Shown piece after piece: positions 16,985 through 25,533 of a DNA stretch of 64,000 nt. Source of the DNA: Desulfobotulus pelophilus (GTDB lineage: Bacteria; Desulfobacterota; Desulfobacteria; Desulfobacterales; ASO4-4); contig NZ_JAPFPW010000005.1 in assembly GCF_026155325.1 (NCBI RefSeq), positions 1 through 64,000 on the forward strand, written 5' to 3'. A program made the position numbers and the translations under genes. The notes under the pieces are model-generated. The model was not told the origin of the DNA, searched no databases, and saw only the letters and a program-made list of their open reading frames with translations. How positions within the stretch are numbered: position 1 is the stretch's first letter; every line of letters starts with the position of its first letter.

Positions 16985-17159
16985 TGGGAAAAAAGGGCTG
17001 GATGTGGTAAACAGAAATTTTTTTGAGGCCCCATTTTCGGGCTCTCGTTTTTCAGGAGCGTATGCGGAGAATGCGGCGGAAGCTGTTCCGCTGATATCCG
17101 GTTTTTTTGAGATAGAGGCTTTTGTTTTATTTCCGGGGAAGGGAAGGATAGGGGTATGA
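16977..17159 (+). CDS. Possible short coupled ORF, 60 aa
   Basis: A 60-residue frame that overlaps the methyltransferase stop by 8 bases and the following gene's ATG by 4 bases (ATGA). Such double overlap suggests translational coupling, but the peptide (MNDGKKGLDVVNRNF...) has no recognisable feature, and the region could simply be a spacer. Kept as tentative. Confidence 0.3.
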   Translation: MNDGKKGLDVVNRNFFEAPFSGSRFSGAYAENAAEAVPLISGFFEIEAFVLFPGKGRIGV

Positions 17160-17938
17160 TTGAGGCCATAATCTTAAGCCATGGTAAGGGAGAGCTGGAA
17201 CAGATACTGAAGGATGTGGCCACCGTTTGTGATATTGCAGTGCACTATGTGGAAATATCCGGTACCCTGCCGGAAAAAATGGAAGGCGCTGAAAAGACAG
17301 CGGAGCGGGAAGACGGACTGCTGTTTTTCACCGAGGATCCGGATGCGGAATCCGTAGCTTCCCTGCGTGGACGTGTTGGTTCAGATGGAAGAGCATGGCT
17401 CAGCCTGCCACCTGACGAAGATGCGGTTCATGCGCTGGCAGCCCGATGCAGGGACTGGGTTTATGAAAAAGGGATTGTGTGGCTGCGGATTGATTCCGAT
17501 GTTTCTCCCCGGCATTTCCCCGTTTGCCGTGATATCGTAAAAGCCCTTTTTGCCATGTGTCTGCTTCGTACCCGCCCGGAACGGCTTCAGCATGTTCTGA
17601 GAGCAAGGCTTCCTTCCGAAGGAGGCAATCCTTTTCCAGACATGGAGTCGGTGCTGAGGGATCTGGAAGCGGGTCTTTCGCTGAGGGACAGGGTGGCACT
17701 GGCCCATTTTGAAGGCGGCTATCCGGATCTCACGGATTCGGCTCTGGCTGTTTATATTCTGGGCCATTATCTCTGGCCACCCAATCCCGATCTTTTGAAA
17801 GACTGCGCCCTTGTGGAAGGTATTCCCGAAGATCAGATGGATGATACCATAGCCGTATCCATGATTATCGCAGCACTGACGGAAAAACTCAGGCAGACCC
17901 ACAGGCTGCGTGTTGTTCCTGGTGGCAGGAATGTGTGA
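17156..17938 (+). CDS. Hypothetical protein, 260 aa, upstream of MinD-like ATPase
   Basis: I do not recognise this protein. Soluble, 260 residues, no signal peptide. The first 60 residues read like a small alpha/beta domain (MIEAIILSHGKGELEQILKD). The rest is mostly helical and holds acidic patches (PEDQMDDTIAV near the C-terminus). A strong purine-rich ribosome site (AAGGATAGGGGT) precedes the ATG. It sits 75 bases before the MinD/FlhG-like gene, in the same direction, so it may be a partner of that ATPase. Confidence 0.7.
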   Translation: MIEAIILSHGKGELEQILKDVATVCDIAVHYVEISGTLPEKMEGAEKTAEREDGLLFFTEDPDAESVASLRGRVGSDGRAWLSLPPDEDAVHALAARCRDWVYEKGIVWLRIDSDVSPRHFPVCRDIVKALFAMCLLRTRPERLQHVLRARLPSEGGNPFPDMESVLRDLEAGLSLRDRVALAHFEGGYPDLTDSALAVYILGHYLWPPNPDLLKDCALVEGIPEDQMDDTIAVSMIIAALTEKLRQTHRLRVVPGGRNV

Positions 17939-18013
17939 AGAAAGGTTCAGGAGGCAGTTTGCCGGGCAGGAGCAGGGAGAGCTTCCGGTCATTCATGAAT
18001 AAAAGGGGAATAT

Positions 18014-18904
18014 ATGGGTGATATCATAGCCTTTGGGGGAGGAAAGGGAGGAAGCGGCAAGAGTTTTCTGACGTCCCTTACGGGAAGTGTCCTTGCTGCG
18101 GCCGGTAAAGAGGTAGTGCTGGTGGATCTGGATCTGGGAGCTGCCAATCTTCATTCCTTTCTGGGTATTACCGCATCCCGGCCGGGTCTTCAGGATTTTA
18201 TGGAAGGTCGCATTGCAAACCTTTCGGAATGCTGCATGGAAACCTCTCTTCCTCGCCTCTTTCTTATATCTTCCAAGGGCTGCGCAGGCCATGTGGCTGA
18301 TTTGCCTGCAGGTTGGGTACTGCGCTTGATTCAGGGTTTCAGAAGCCTCCCCCATGACTTCATCTTGCTGGATCTGGGAGCCGGAACCTATAAAAATAAT
18401 ATGGATTTTTTTCTGGCTGCATCCCGTGGGGTGGTCGTGACCACACCGGAGCCAACGGCTGTGGAAAATCTTTTCCGTTTCATTCATGCCCTTTTCATTC
18501 GAAAAATACGCGCTCATGTGGGAGATTCCGGGCTTCGTGATCTGACCCGCATCTGTCTTGCCTCGAAGTCCGCCGCTTCCATACGGCCTTTCGATATGGC
18601 AGAAGCCCTTACAGCGAAGGATTCCGAAGCCGGAAACAGGCTGTTGGCGGATCTTGAATCCATACACCTCTATCTGCTTCTTAATCAGGTAAGAAAAACC
18701 ATGGATGCGGAAGTGGCTGCGCAGCTGATGGGGTTTTACCCCAGGTTTTTCGGCCCTGTTTTCACCCTTGGTGCTGTGGTGAGCCATCATGATGTGGTGA
18801 ATGATGCCATCATGAGCCGGGAACCTTTTCTGAAAAAATACCGGAGTCATACCATAACCCGCCAGGTGATGGGCCTTGCCCGCCAGCTTCTCTCGCACAG
18901 GTAG
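18014..18904 (+). CDS. MinD/FlhG-like P-loop ATPase
   Basis: A 296-residue ParA/MinD-superfamily ATPase. The deviant Walker A GGGKGGSGKS (residues ~8-17), switch I LVDLDLGAANLH and Walker B FILLDLGAG are all present, followed by TTPEPTAVENLF, typical of FlhG/MinD. No C-terminal amphipathic membrane helix like that of MinD is obvious (ends VMGLARQLLSHR). FlhG-type ATPases set flagellum number; other members place chemoreceptor or secretion machines. No flagellar gene is nearby, so the role is open. Confidence 0.85.
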   Translation: MGDIIAFGGGKGGSGKSFLTSLTGSVLAAAGKEVVLVDLDLGAANLHSFLGITASRPGLQDFMEGRIANLSECCMETSLPRLFLISSKGCAGHVADLPAGWVLRLIQGFRSLPHDFILLDLGAGTYKNNMDFFLAASRGVVVTTPEPTAVENLFRFIHALFIRKIRAHVGDSGLRDLTRICLASKSAASIRPFDMAEALTAKDSEAGNRLLADLESIHLYLLLNQVRKTMDAEVAAQLMGFYPRFFGPVFTLGAVVSHHDVVNDAIMSREPFLKKYRSHTITRQVMGLARQLLSHR

Positions 18905-18977
18905 CGAGATTCTTGCGGTTGTAGGAATGTTTTTTCGCCATAATGGAGCACTGCGTTTTTCAGTGAGTCATTAAAAC

Positions 18978-18997
18978 TAAAGTTGACTTTAACTTTA
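18978..18997 (+). promoter_or_regulatory. MerR-type operator and promoter of the regulator gene
   Basis: A perfect dyad TAAAGTT-N6-AACTTTA lies 20 bases before the MerR-family ATG. It contains a -35-like TTGACT (18983-18988); a -10-like TATTCA sits 17 bases further (19006-19011). The predicted transcription start would then fall at or near the ATG, and no Shine-Dalgarno sequence is visible, so the message may be leaderless. Autoregulation is inferred from position. Confidence 0.65.
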
Positions 18998-19017
18998 TTT
19001 GTGAGTATTCATTCACC

Positions 19018-19404
19018 ATGAATTCAATCAAGATGTACGCCATATCCGAGCTGGCTGCTGAGCTGGAAATCAGTCCTTCCACCATTCGTTTCTATGAGGA
19101 TAAGGGGCTGATCTCTCCTGAACGCAGTGCTGGCAACCAGCGGCTGTATTCTAGAAAACACAAAGCAAGGCTCAAGCTGATTCTCCGGGGTAAGCGTTTC
19201 GGATTTTCTCTGGCAGAAATTGCGGAAATGATCGGATATGCGGATGTTCCCCTCCATGAGGCGGATCAGATTCGTAAAAGCCTTGCCTTTGGCAGGGAAA
19301 AGCTTGAGGAAATCCGAAGAAAAAAAGAGGATCTGGCCCTTTTGGAGGCGGACATTCTTTCCATGCAGGAGTTTCTGGAAAAACGGCTGCAATCCATAAA
19401 ATAA
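19018..19404 (+). CDS. MerR-family transcriptional regulator
   Basis: A 128-residue regulator: N-terminal winged helix-turn-helix (AISELAAELEISPSTIRFYEDKG given in part; RLYSRKH wing) and a C-terminal coiled coil (~75-125). No cysteine cluster for metal sensing is present, so it is not a CueR/ZntR-type metal sensor. The sequence and its acyl-CoA dehydrogenase neighbour suggest the LiuR-like group that controls branched-chain amino acid or fatty acid catabolism; this is an inference. Preceded by a perfect dyad operator. Confidence 0.85.
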   Translation: MNSIKMYAISELAAELEISPSTIRFYEDKGLISPERSAGNQRLYSRKHKARLKLILRGKRFGFSLAEIAEMIGYADVPLHEADQIRKSLAFGREKLEEIRRKKEDLALLEADILSMQEFLEKRLQSIK

Positions 19405-19412
19405 TGGAATGG

Positions 19413-19747
19413 TTCAGCACATTTTTTTAACTTTCATGCCTGCCAGATAAATGCAGAGGCATCCAAGCTATTTACCCGTGACGCAATCTTATTCTTAGAG
19501 CTTCTTGCCCTGTACGGAAGCGGCAAAAACTCCCCGCCACAGGCAGGATAAGCTTTTTGATTGTCATAGCAAGCGTAAGCACGTTGCCTTTGTGGCGGCT
19601 CAGACAGTTTGCCGCTTCTTTCGCACAGGGCTTCAAAGCTCTGATCCGAAACGATTGCAACGTCACTTGCAAATAGCCAGGATGCCTTGCAGCCGTACGA
19701 AGCTGTTGAAATTAGAGCGGTGACAATTTTGAATAAAATGTGCTGAA
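19413..19747. repeat. Long palindromic dispersed element, copy A
   Basis: The core 19457-19687 (231 bp) is one imperfect inverted repeat. The left arm runs AGGCATCC...GACGCAATC...AGAGCTT...GGAAGCGGCAAA...CCGCCACAGGC and the right arm is its complement, leaving a loop of about 45 bases near 19547-19590. Outside, TTCAGCACATTTT (19413-19425) and AAAATGTGCTGAA (19735-19747) form a perfect 13-bp outer pair. A second 231-bp copy with no indels lies at 52393-52623 (about 91% identical by hand count). It fills the gap between merR and the acyl-CoA dehydrogenase gene. It could be a MITE-like element or a structured RNA; no transposase is present. Confidence 0.85.
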
Positions 19748-19833
19748 CAGTTACAAAATAATAAATGATGCCCAGAAAAAGCCTTCCGGAACAGGTTGCC
19801 ATTCCCAATTGATTCCCCTTAAAGGAGACCGCC

Positions 19834-21078
19834 ATGTATGATTTTCTTTTGTCCGATGAAGCCAGAGCTCTGCGCAGTGAAGTCCGGGATTTTGTAAAGA
19901 CCATTCCAAGGCAGCTTCTGCTGGATATGGATGCGGATAAGGTGCAGTTTCCCAAAGAATTTCTTGCAGAAGCCGGGAAACGGAACCTCATGGGCTGCCG
20001 GTATCCCAGGGAGTGGGGCGGCCGAGGGCTGGACTGGGTGAGTACGGTTATGGTCATGGAAGAAATCGGAACCCTTGGTTATATTATGGCCTGTACCTTT
20101 GGCGTGGGGGCGGAGCTGGTCTGTGACGCCATTATCCGCCATGGAACGGATAGGCAGAAGGAAAAATATGTCAGGCCCCTGCTGAAGGGGGAGATCTTTG
20201 CAGCGGAATGTCTTACGGAACCCAGGGGCGGATCGGATTTCTTCGCAACAAACACCACGGCCGAAGATAAGGGAGATCATTATGTCATCAATGGCCAGAA
20301 GCGTTTTATCGTGGGTGGTGAAGGTGCGGATTATTTTCTGGTATACGCAAAGACCGATCCCGAAGCCAAGGCCCACAAGTCCCTGACCTGTTTTATCGTA
20401 GATCGCAGCGAAGGCGTGATGGTGGATTATATTTACGGACTCATGGGCTGCCGGGGTGGTGGTGCCGCGCGGATTATCTTTAAAGACGCAAAGGTTCCCA
20501 AGGAAAATATTGTGGGAAGCCTCCATGGGGGATATGCGGTTTTCAATACCATGATGATACCGGAGCGGCTGGGTACGGCAGCCATGACCATAGGTGCTGC
20601 CCGTCCGGCTCTGGAAGTAGCTACGGGTTACACCACAAGGCGCAAGGCCTTTGGCCGGGAAATTGCCCGTTATCAGGGTGTCAGTTTTCAGGTGGCAGAA
20701 GCGGCCATGCTGCTGGATGCCTGCCGTAGCATGGCCTACACCACCAGCCGGGCGGTGGATACGGGAGTTTCTGAAAACGAGATCCGCAGGCTGGTTTCCG
20801 AATCCAAAAAATTCATCACGGAATCCTGCCAGAAAGTGGTGCATAACAGCATGCAGGTGATGGGCGGCATTGGTTACACCAATGTTTTTCCCGTGGAGCG
20901 GATTTTTCGGGATGTGCGTCTGGCCTCCATCTGGACCGGCACCAATGAGGTCATGAGTCTTATCATCGCCAGTGAATGGTACAGAAAATATATGGAAGAC
21001 AGGGCTTTAGGCATTACCCGGGACTGCGAAAACGATGCGGCAGAAGCCTTTGCCGAAGGAGAAAAGATTTACGAATAG
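19834..21078 (+). CDS. Acyl-CoA dehydrogenase family protein
   Basis: A 414-residue FAD enzyme with the usual three-part fold: helical N-domain, beta middle domain (AECLTEPRGGSDFFATNT, FAD/substrate loop) and helical C-domain with RKAFGREIARYQGVSFQVAE and MQVMGGIGYTNVFPVER. The SIWTGTNEVM segment holds the position of the usual catalytic Glu. Oxidises an acyl-CoA to the enoyl-CoA, passing electrons to ETF; chain specificity cannot be read. A purine-rich site (AAAGGAGA) precedes the ATG. May be controlled by the upstream MerR protein. Confidence 0.9.
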   Translation: MYDFLLSDEARALRSEVRDFVKTIPRQLLLDMDADKVQFPKEFLAEAGKRNLMGCRYPREWGGRGLDWVSTVMVMEEIGTLGYIMACTFGVGAELVCDAIIRHGTDRQKEKYVRPLLKGEIFAAECLTEPRGGSDFFATNTTAEDKGDHYVINGQKRFIVGGEGADYFLVYAKTDPEAKAHKSLTCFIVDRSEGVMVDYIYGLMGCRGGGAARIIFKDAKVPKENIVGSLHGGYAVFNTMMIPERLGTAAMTIGAARPALEVATGYTTRRKAFGREIARYQGVSFQVAEAAMLLDACRSMAYTTSRAVDTGVSENEIRRLVSESKKFITESCQKVVHNSMQVMGGIGYTNVFPVERIFRDVRLASIWTGTNEVMSLIIASEWYRKYMEDRALGITRDCENDAAEAFAEGEKIYE

Positions 21079-21080
21079 GG

Positions 21081-21118
21081 GCCGGGTGCTTGAGATTTCT
21101 GCCCGGCAGTCTGTCTGT
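21081..21118 (+). terminator. Possible terminator after the acyl-CoA dehydrogenase
   Basis: GCCGGG (21081-21086) and CCCGGC (21102-21107) form a 6-bp GC stem with a 15-base loop, followed by the T-rich CTGTCTGTTT. The loop is long and the T tract weak, so it is only probable. The convergent MFS gene ends ~65 bases further on. Confidence 0.4.
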
Positions 21119-21181
21119 TTGTGCAGCCATCAGAACATCATGCAGATGCAAGGTAAACGGTTTTGCATTTGAAAATCAAGG

Positions 21182-22372
21182 TCAGGTACTTACGATGCGG
21201 CGCATGGCAAGGCCTGAAACAAAGGCAAGTATACAGAAAGCCGCTGCTCCGGGCAGTATCCATGAAAAACTGAAATTGGAAGCAATCAGCCAGCCAAAAA
21301 GAGCCGGACTGAGTGCCGTACTGAAAACCACCACCATGGCACTCAGGCTTTTGACCTGCCCCAGAACATCCACGCCATATACTTCTGCCCACACGGCTGT
21401 GGCAAGGATACCCGAAATCCCCTGAGAAGCTCCCGCCAGAATAAAAAAGAGATAGATGCACCCGATGCCCGACTGTGTCCATAGCACAAGAAGCCCCATA
21501 AAAAGAGGTACTATCGAAAAGGGAAACAATCGGATTCCGCCCATACGGTCTATCCATGGACCCACGGCAATGGAGCTGAACATGCGCATTACCGCATAGG
21601 CCGTAAATCCGGAAGCCATAAGAGCGGGTGTATAGCCTTTGAAATCGGCAAGGCTGGTTTGATAGAGAAAAATGCCGGTAAGCAGAAAGGGTACGGCCAT
21701 AACACCCGGCAGAATCAGATAAAAGCGGGCATCGCCGAGAAGCTGCACGGGTGACCATGTTTCCGTTGTTTCCGTTGTTCCCTGCGCCGGTGTCCCGGCA
21801 TCCTTAATCAGAAAAATTGAAAGGGGCAGAAAAACCAAAGCAATACAAAAACCTGCCATGAGCCAGGTGGTATGCCATCCGAAGGTATGCAGTATCAGTA
21901 CGGTAAGAAGGGGCAGAAGCCCTTCCCCCAAAGCATAACCCGTAGCAGAAATGCTTAAGGCCCGTCCCCGGAACCTGGTAAAAAGCCTTGCCATGGCCGT
22001 TGAAGCCGTAAGACCCATCAGTCCCTGTCCGGAAATTCGCAGGCCCAGCAGTGCGGCAAACAGAAAGGCAACTCCCGGAGACAGGGCCATAAGCCAGCAG
22101 GATACAAGCAGTGCCAGCCCCGTACCTAAGGCAAAGGAACCGATGCTGCTTTTGTCCAGAAGCCTGCCGAAAAAGGGAAGAAAAGCAGCACTGCACAGGG
22201 TGGCAAGGGAGTAAATGGTTCCGAACTGTCCGCTGTTCAGTGAGAATTTTGTCAGAATATGGGGAACAAAGACGGAGATCAGAAAGGTCTGGCCAAAGCT
22301 TGAAAAAAAGGTAAGCAAAACTCCGAAGAGTAAAAGCTTTTGATTTTGAAAGAAAAAATTCAGATATGCCAT
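21182..22372 (-). CDS. MFS transporter, 12 TM
   Basis: A 396-residue major facilitator with about 12 hydrophobic segments. The first-half loop 2-3 signature appears as FFGRLLDKSSIG. I start at ATG 22372 (MAYLNFFFQNQ) and not at the longer frame from 22531, because the extra ~53 residues are not membrane-like and MFS proteins normally begin this close to TM1. Overall layout recalls the oxalate:formate antiporter/monocarboxylate-type group, but the substrate is unknown. It is convergent with the acyl-CoA dehydrogenase gene. Confidence 0.82.
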   Translation of the reverse strand: MAYLNFFFQNQKLLLFGVLLTFFSSFGQTFLISVFVPHILTKFSLNSGQFGTIYSLATLCSAAFLPFFGRLLDKSSIGSFALGTGLALLVSCWLMALSPGVAFLFAALLGLRISGQGLMGLTASTAMARLFTRFRGRALSISATGYALGEGLLPLLTVLILHTFGWHTTWLMAGFCIALVFLPLSIFLIKDAGTPAQGTTETTETWSPVQLLGDARFYLILPGVMAVPFLLTGIFLYQTSLADFKGYTPALMASGFTAYAVMRMFSSIAVGPWIDRMGGIRLFPFSIVPLFMGLLVLWTQSGIGCIYLFFILAGASQGISGILATAVWAEVYGVDVLGQVKSLSAMVVVFSTALSPALFGWLIASNFSFSWILPGAAAFCILAFVSGLAMRRIVST

Positions 22373-22757
22373 GGCCTGCCCACATGATAAAAGGATAAAA
22401 AAGTTGGAGTAACGGTCTATAAAGAGAAAGACCAACGGTGTTACCCGATGGTCTCTGAACGGTTTCAACAGATTGTATGCAGAGAAGAGTTGTTTCCCTT
22501 TTGCATTGAAAACAGTATAGGCCTCCGGCAATATAAAAGTAAACCCCGAATCTCCCCGCTGTTTTCATAGAACCCGTATCATCCCTGATACAGGGTGTCA
22601 TCATAATATTCTGCTCGTACCGTTCCCGTGGAATGGCGAGGCAGAAGTGGAACGGAGGATTCTGCGCATTGCGGGTCCTGCTTTTGGAAAGGCCTGTTCA
22701 GAGGGAAGGAGAACAGGCACGGGTGGCTGGACCGGATGCGGGCCAGCCCATGTAGTT
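22373..22757. other. Intergenic region upstream of the MFS gene, 385 bp
   Basis: Between the YchF gene stop (22758) and the MFS start, both leftward. On the minus strand GCCTGTTC (22718-22711) and GAACAGGC (22699-22692) form an 8-bp hairpin followed by CTTTCC, a weak terminator candidate for ychF. The rest should hold the MFS promoter, but no clear hexamers were found. Confidence 0.45.
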
Positions 22758-23828
22758 TCAGACTTTGAAGCGGATATTAAGAATATCGCCGTCTTCTACC
22801 TTGTAATCTTTGCCGTTAACAGAGAGTTTTCCGGCTTTTTTAACTTCTGCTTCACTGCCAAGGGCCATGAGTTCATCGTATTTGATGACTTCCGCACGGA
22901 TAAAGCCCCTTTCCAGATCGGAATGGATCACACCGGCAGCTTTGGGGGCTGGTGCATCTTTGCGGACCAGCCACTGCCGGACCTCATCCTTGCCCACGGT
23001 AAAAAAGGAAATCCGGCCAAGGGCTTTCAGGGCCGCACGGGTCAGCAGGCCCAGTGCCGGTTCAGCGATTCCAAGGTCCTCCAGAAAGGCCGTTTTTTCC
23101 TCCGCATCATCCAGAAGGGCGATTTCCGCCTCCATGCCGGCACAGATGCACAACGCCTGCATCTGGTCTTTTTCACATCTTGTTTGAATGGGCTCCGGGA
23201 TGGAGGCACTACCGATTTCCGTTTCGCCTGTATTGAGCACCAGCAGCATTTCCTTACGGGTAATCAGAGGATAGCTGCGGATCAGGGCTTCCTCTTCATC
23301 CGAGATATCAAAAAGGCGCAGGGGTTTTTCTTCTTCCAGATGGGTCTGCATACGCTGGAGCAGGGCGAATTCCTTTTTCTGATCCTCATCTTTTATTTTT
23401 TTGAGGGTGATTTCCAGTCGTTCCAGTCGCTTTTCCACAAAAATCTGATCATGGATGATCAGTTCGGAACAGACCATTTCCGCATCCCGTACCCCATCCA
23501 CATGACCGTCCACATGGAAGATGGCCTCGTCTTCAAAGGCCCGTACCACAAGGCAGATGGCATCCATGTCCGCAATGTCCTGAAATATGCTGCCTTTGGA
23601 TATGGTTTCCTTTTCCATTTTAGGAAGCAGTACAAAGTCGATACGTGCTGGCTGTTGTTTTTTGGGTTCATACATGGCCACGAGACGGTCAAATCGGGGA
23701 TCCAGTATGTCCGCCGTTCCGGGCAGGGGTTTGGCAAGCTGGCTGCCCTCGGGAATCCGGGTTCCCGTGAGTACGGTAAATAAGGTTTTTTTGCCGCTCT
23801 GGGGCAGGCCGATGATCCCGACTTTCAT
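22758..23828 (-). CDS. ychF: YchF/OLA1-family ATPase/GTPase
   Basis: A 356-residue Obg-related P-loop protein starting at MKVGIIGLPQSGKKT (P-loop GLPQSGKKT). A coiled-coil insertion (~130-190, KRLERLEITLKKIKDEDQKKEF in part) and a C-terminal TGS domain ending EDGDILNIRFKV fit YchF. The usual guanine-specific NKxD is absent, with LNTGE in that place as in YchF, which prefers ATP. YchF binds ribosomes and the stress response. The P-loop has QSGKKT in place of VGKST and sequence divergence from canonical YchF is considerable. An ORF extending upstream to 24170 has no support; the ATG at 23828 is preferred. Confidence 0.8.
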   Translation of the reverse strand: MKVGIIGLPQSGKKTLFTVLTGTRIPEGSQLAKPLPGTADILDPRFDRLVAMYEPKKQQPARIDFVLLPKMEKETISKGSIFQDIADMDAICLVVRAFEDEAIFHVDGHVDGVRDAEMVCSELIIHDQIFVEKRLERLEITLKKIKDEDQKKEFALLQRMQTHLEEEKPLRLFDISDEEEALIRSYPLITRKEMLLVLNTGETEIGSASIPEPIQTRCEKDQMQALCICAGMEAEIALLDDAEEKTAFLEDLGIAEPALGLLTRAALKALGRISFFTVGKDEVRQWLVRKDAPAPKAAGVIHSDLERGFIRAEVIKYDELMALGSEAEVKKAGKLSVNGKDYKVEDGDILNIRFKV

Positions 23829-23898
23829 GTGACGTTTCCTTTTTTCTTCAGGGGACGTTTGGGTCCCTGTATAACGCCCTGATGGCGGTGAGTTCCAT

Positions 23899-23935
23899 AA
23901 AAAGCTGAAAAAGCCTGCCCCCGGTCCGGGGCGGC
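23899..23935 (-). terminator. Rho-independent terminator of the que operon
   Basis: On the minus strand the stem GCC-GCCCCGG / CCGGGG-GCAGGC (a near-perfect GC hairpin around GGACC) is followed by CTTTTTCAGCTTTTT. It lies about 75 bases after the queF stop and closes the queD-queE-queC-queF transcript before ychF. Confidence 0.8.
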
Positions 23936-24006
23936 CTTCCTGTCTTTGCCACAAAATCCCTGCAGACTCAAGTCCGGTGGCAGGCATGGGGGAAGAAAGC
24001 GGCTGC

Positions 24007-24828
24007 TTACTGCCGGAAATCCCTGTGATTGGGCAATGCTTCCTCGTGGGTGCTGCGGAAGGGATTGATATCGATGCCGCCTCTGCGGGTAAACCGGGCA
24101 TGGACGGAAAGTTGTTCCGGGTTGCAGGTATCCAGAATCCGGCAGAAAAGAGCTTCGGCGCAGGATTCATGAAAACCCGTATGTTCCCTCATGCTGACAA
24201 TATACCTGAGCAGGCTTTCATGGCAGATGGGCTGGCCTGTGTAGCTTATGTGCAGTGTTGCCCAGTCCGGTTGACCGGTTACGGGGCAGTGGCTGCGGAG
24301 AAGGCGGGAAAAGAGCCGTTCGGAAGTGATTGTATCCGGACTTTTTACTTCCGGCACCGGCGCTTTGGCAGCATTAAGGGGCAGGGTGTCAATGCACTGA
24401 CCTTCGGGTTCTCTGGGCATGAGTTTTGAGAATTCATGCGGTAGGAAGATGCGAAGGCCAACGGGTGCCTGAACAATGCTGCCAACATCATGGATCAGCC
24501 GTTCTCGGAGTTCGGCGATGCCGGAAACAGGGGTCATGTTGAAGCTGTTGAGATACAGTTTCAAGGATTTTGATTCCACTAGAAAGGGGCTGGTAGCTGG
24601 AATGCGGAATTCGGCTACGGCCACTTCCGGTTTGCCCGCAGGGTCCAGCCATGACAGTTCCCAGCAGTTCCAGATGTCTTCTCCGGAAAAGGGCAGGGAT
24701 TTTTCCCCGATGCCCAGGGTTTTTCTGGCGAGGCTGCGGGGCACGGGGCAGAGCTGGGTTGGGTCATATCGGGGGCTGAATGTCACGGTTCTGCCCAAGG
24801 GCAGGGCGGAAAGAAACTTATCTTCCAT
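24007..24828 (-). CDS. queF: NADPH-dependent preQ0 (7-cyano-7-deazaguanine) reductase
   Basis: A 273-residue QueF of the long, two-domain (type II) form. The nucleophilic Cys sits in SHCPVTGQPDW, the NADPH-binding region includes ESKSLKLYLNSFN, and the C-terminus shows EHTGFHESCAE and RRGGIDINPFR. It reduces preQ0 to preQ1 in the cytoplasm, the step before tRNA insertion. The ATG at 24828 lies inside the end of queC (11-bp overlap), implying coupling; an upstream extension to 25182 is only the shadow of queC. Last gene of the operon. Confidence 0.93.
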   Translation of the reverse strand: MEDKFLSALPLGRTVTFSPRYDPTQLCPVPRSLARKTLGIGEKSLPFSGEDIWNCWELSWLDPAGKPEVAVAEFRIPATSPFLVESKSLKLYLNSFNMTPVSGIAELRERLIHDVGSIVQAPVGLRIFLPHEFSKLMPREPEGQCIDTLPLNAAKAPVPEVKSPDTITSERLFSRLLRSHCPVTGQPDWATLHISYTGQPICHESLLRYIVSMREHTGFHESCAEALFCRILDTCNPEQLSVHARFTRRGGIDINPFRSTHEEALPNHRDFRQ

Positions 24829-25528
24829 GATGTTCTCCCTGATCTTCATAGAGGGTGGGATCCAGACCCTCTGAGCGCTTGAGTGCCTGACTGCGTTCCA
24901 CACAGGCACTGCAGCGGCCGCAGTGCCGGTTGCCACCTTTGTAGCAGGTCCAGGTAAGGGTGAAGTCCACACCCAGCCTGCGCCCGATTTCTGCAATCTG
25001 CCCCTTGTCCAGTCCAGCATAGGGAAAGGAAAGGTGAACGGCATTGTCCGTTCCCAGACGCACGGCCTGATCAAAGGCTTCGTTAAAGGTTTTTCGGCAG
25101 TCCGGATAGAGAGCATGGTCGCCGCTGTGGGAGGCCAGCAGCACTTCCTTTGCGCCGATGGAGGCCGCATAGCCCACGGCAATACTCATGAGGATGGGGT
25201 TGCGGAAGGGTACAACAGTCTGGGACAGGTTGGCCGTATCATAGGAACCTTCCGGTATGGGGGGGCCTGTTTTGAGCAGGGCAGAGGAAAAAAGCTCACC
25301 GATGAAAGGAAGCCGGATGATCCGGTGGATGACACCCAGCTTTTCACAGGTGGCGGCGGCCATGGGCAGCTCTCTGTGGTTATGCCGGGAACCGTAATCA
25401 AAACTGATGGCAGCGGTTTGTCTTTTTTTTGCCATCAGGTCATAGAGTAGCACCGTGGAATCCATACCCCCGGAAAGCACCAGTACGGATTCTATGGATG
25501 AAGTCATGGGGGTTTCATTTTCTTGCAT
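24818..25528 (-). CDS. queC: 7-cyano-7-deazaguanine synthase
   Basis: A 236-residue PP-loop ATPase: SGGMDST near the N-terminus, SFDYGSRHNHRE, and a C-terminal zinc site CYKGGNRHCGRCSACVER (four cysteines). QueC converts 7-carboxy-7-deazaguanine to preQ0 using ATP and ammonia. Start chosen at the ATG 25528; five bases separate it from the queE stop. Operon order queD-queE-queC-queF covers four consecutive steps from carboxy-tetrahydropterin to preQ1. FolE and Tgt are not in the window. Confidence 0.95.
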   Translation of the reverse strand: MQENETPMTSSIESVLVLSGGMDSTVLLYDLMAKKRQTAAISFDYGSRHNHRELPMAAATCEKLGVIHRIIRLPFIGELFSSALLKTGPPIPEGSYDTANLSQTVVPFRNPILMSIAVGYAASIGAKEVLLASHSGDHALYPDCRKTFNEAFDQAVRLGTDNAVHLSFPYAGLDKGQIAEIGRRLGVDFTLTWTCYKGGNRHCGRCSACVERSQALKRSEGLDPTLYEDQGEHHGR

Positions 25529-25533
25529 AGGGG

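Noticed and set aside
19472-19672. A 66-residue ORF within palindrome copy A with a matching ORF in copy B (52363-52602)
   Set aside because: The similarity is explained by the shared 231-bp element; most differences between copies change amino acids, and the inverted-repeat structure constrains both strands.
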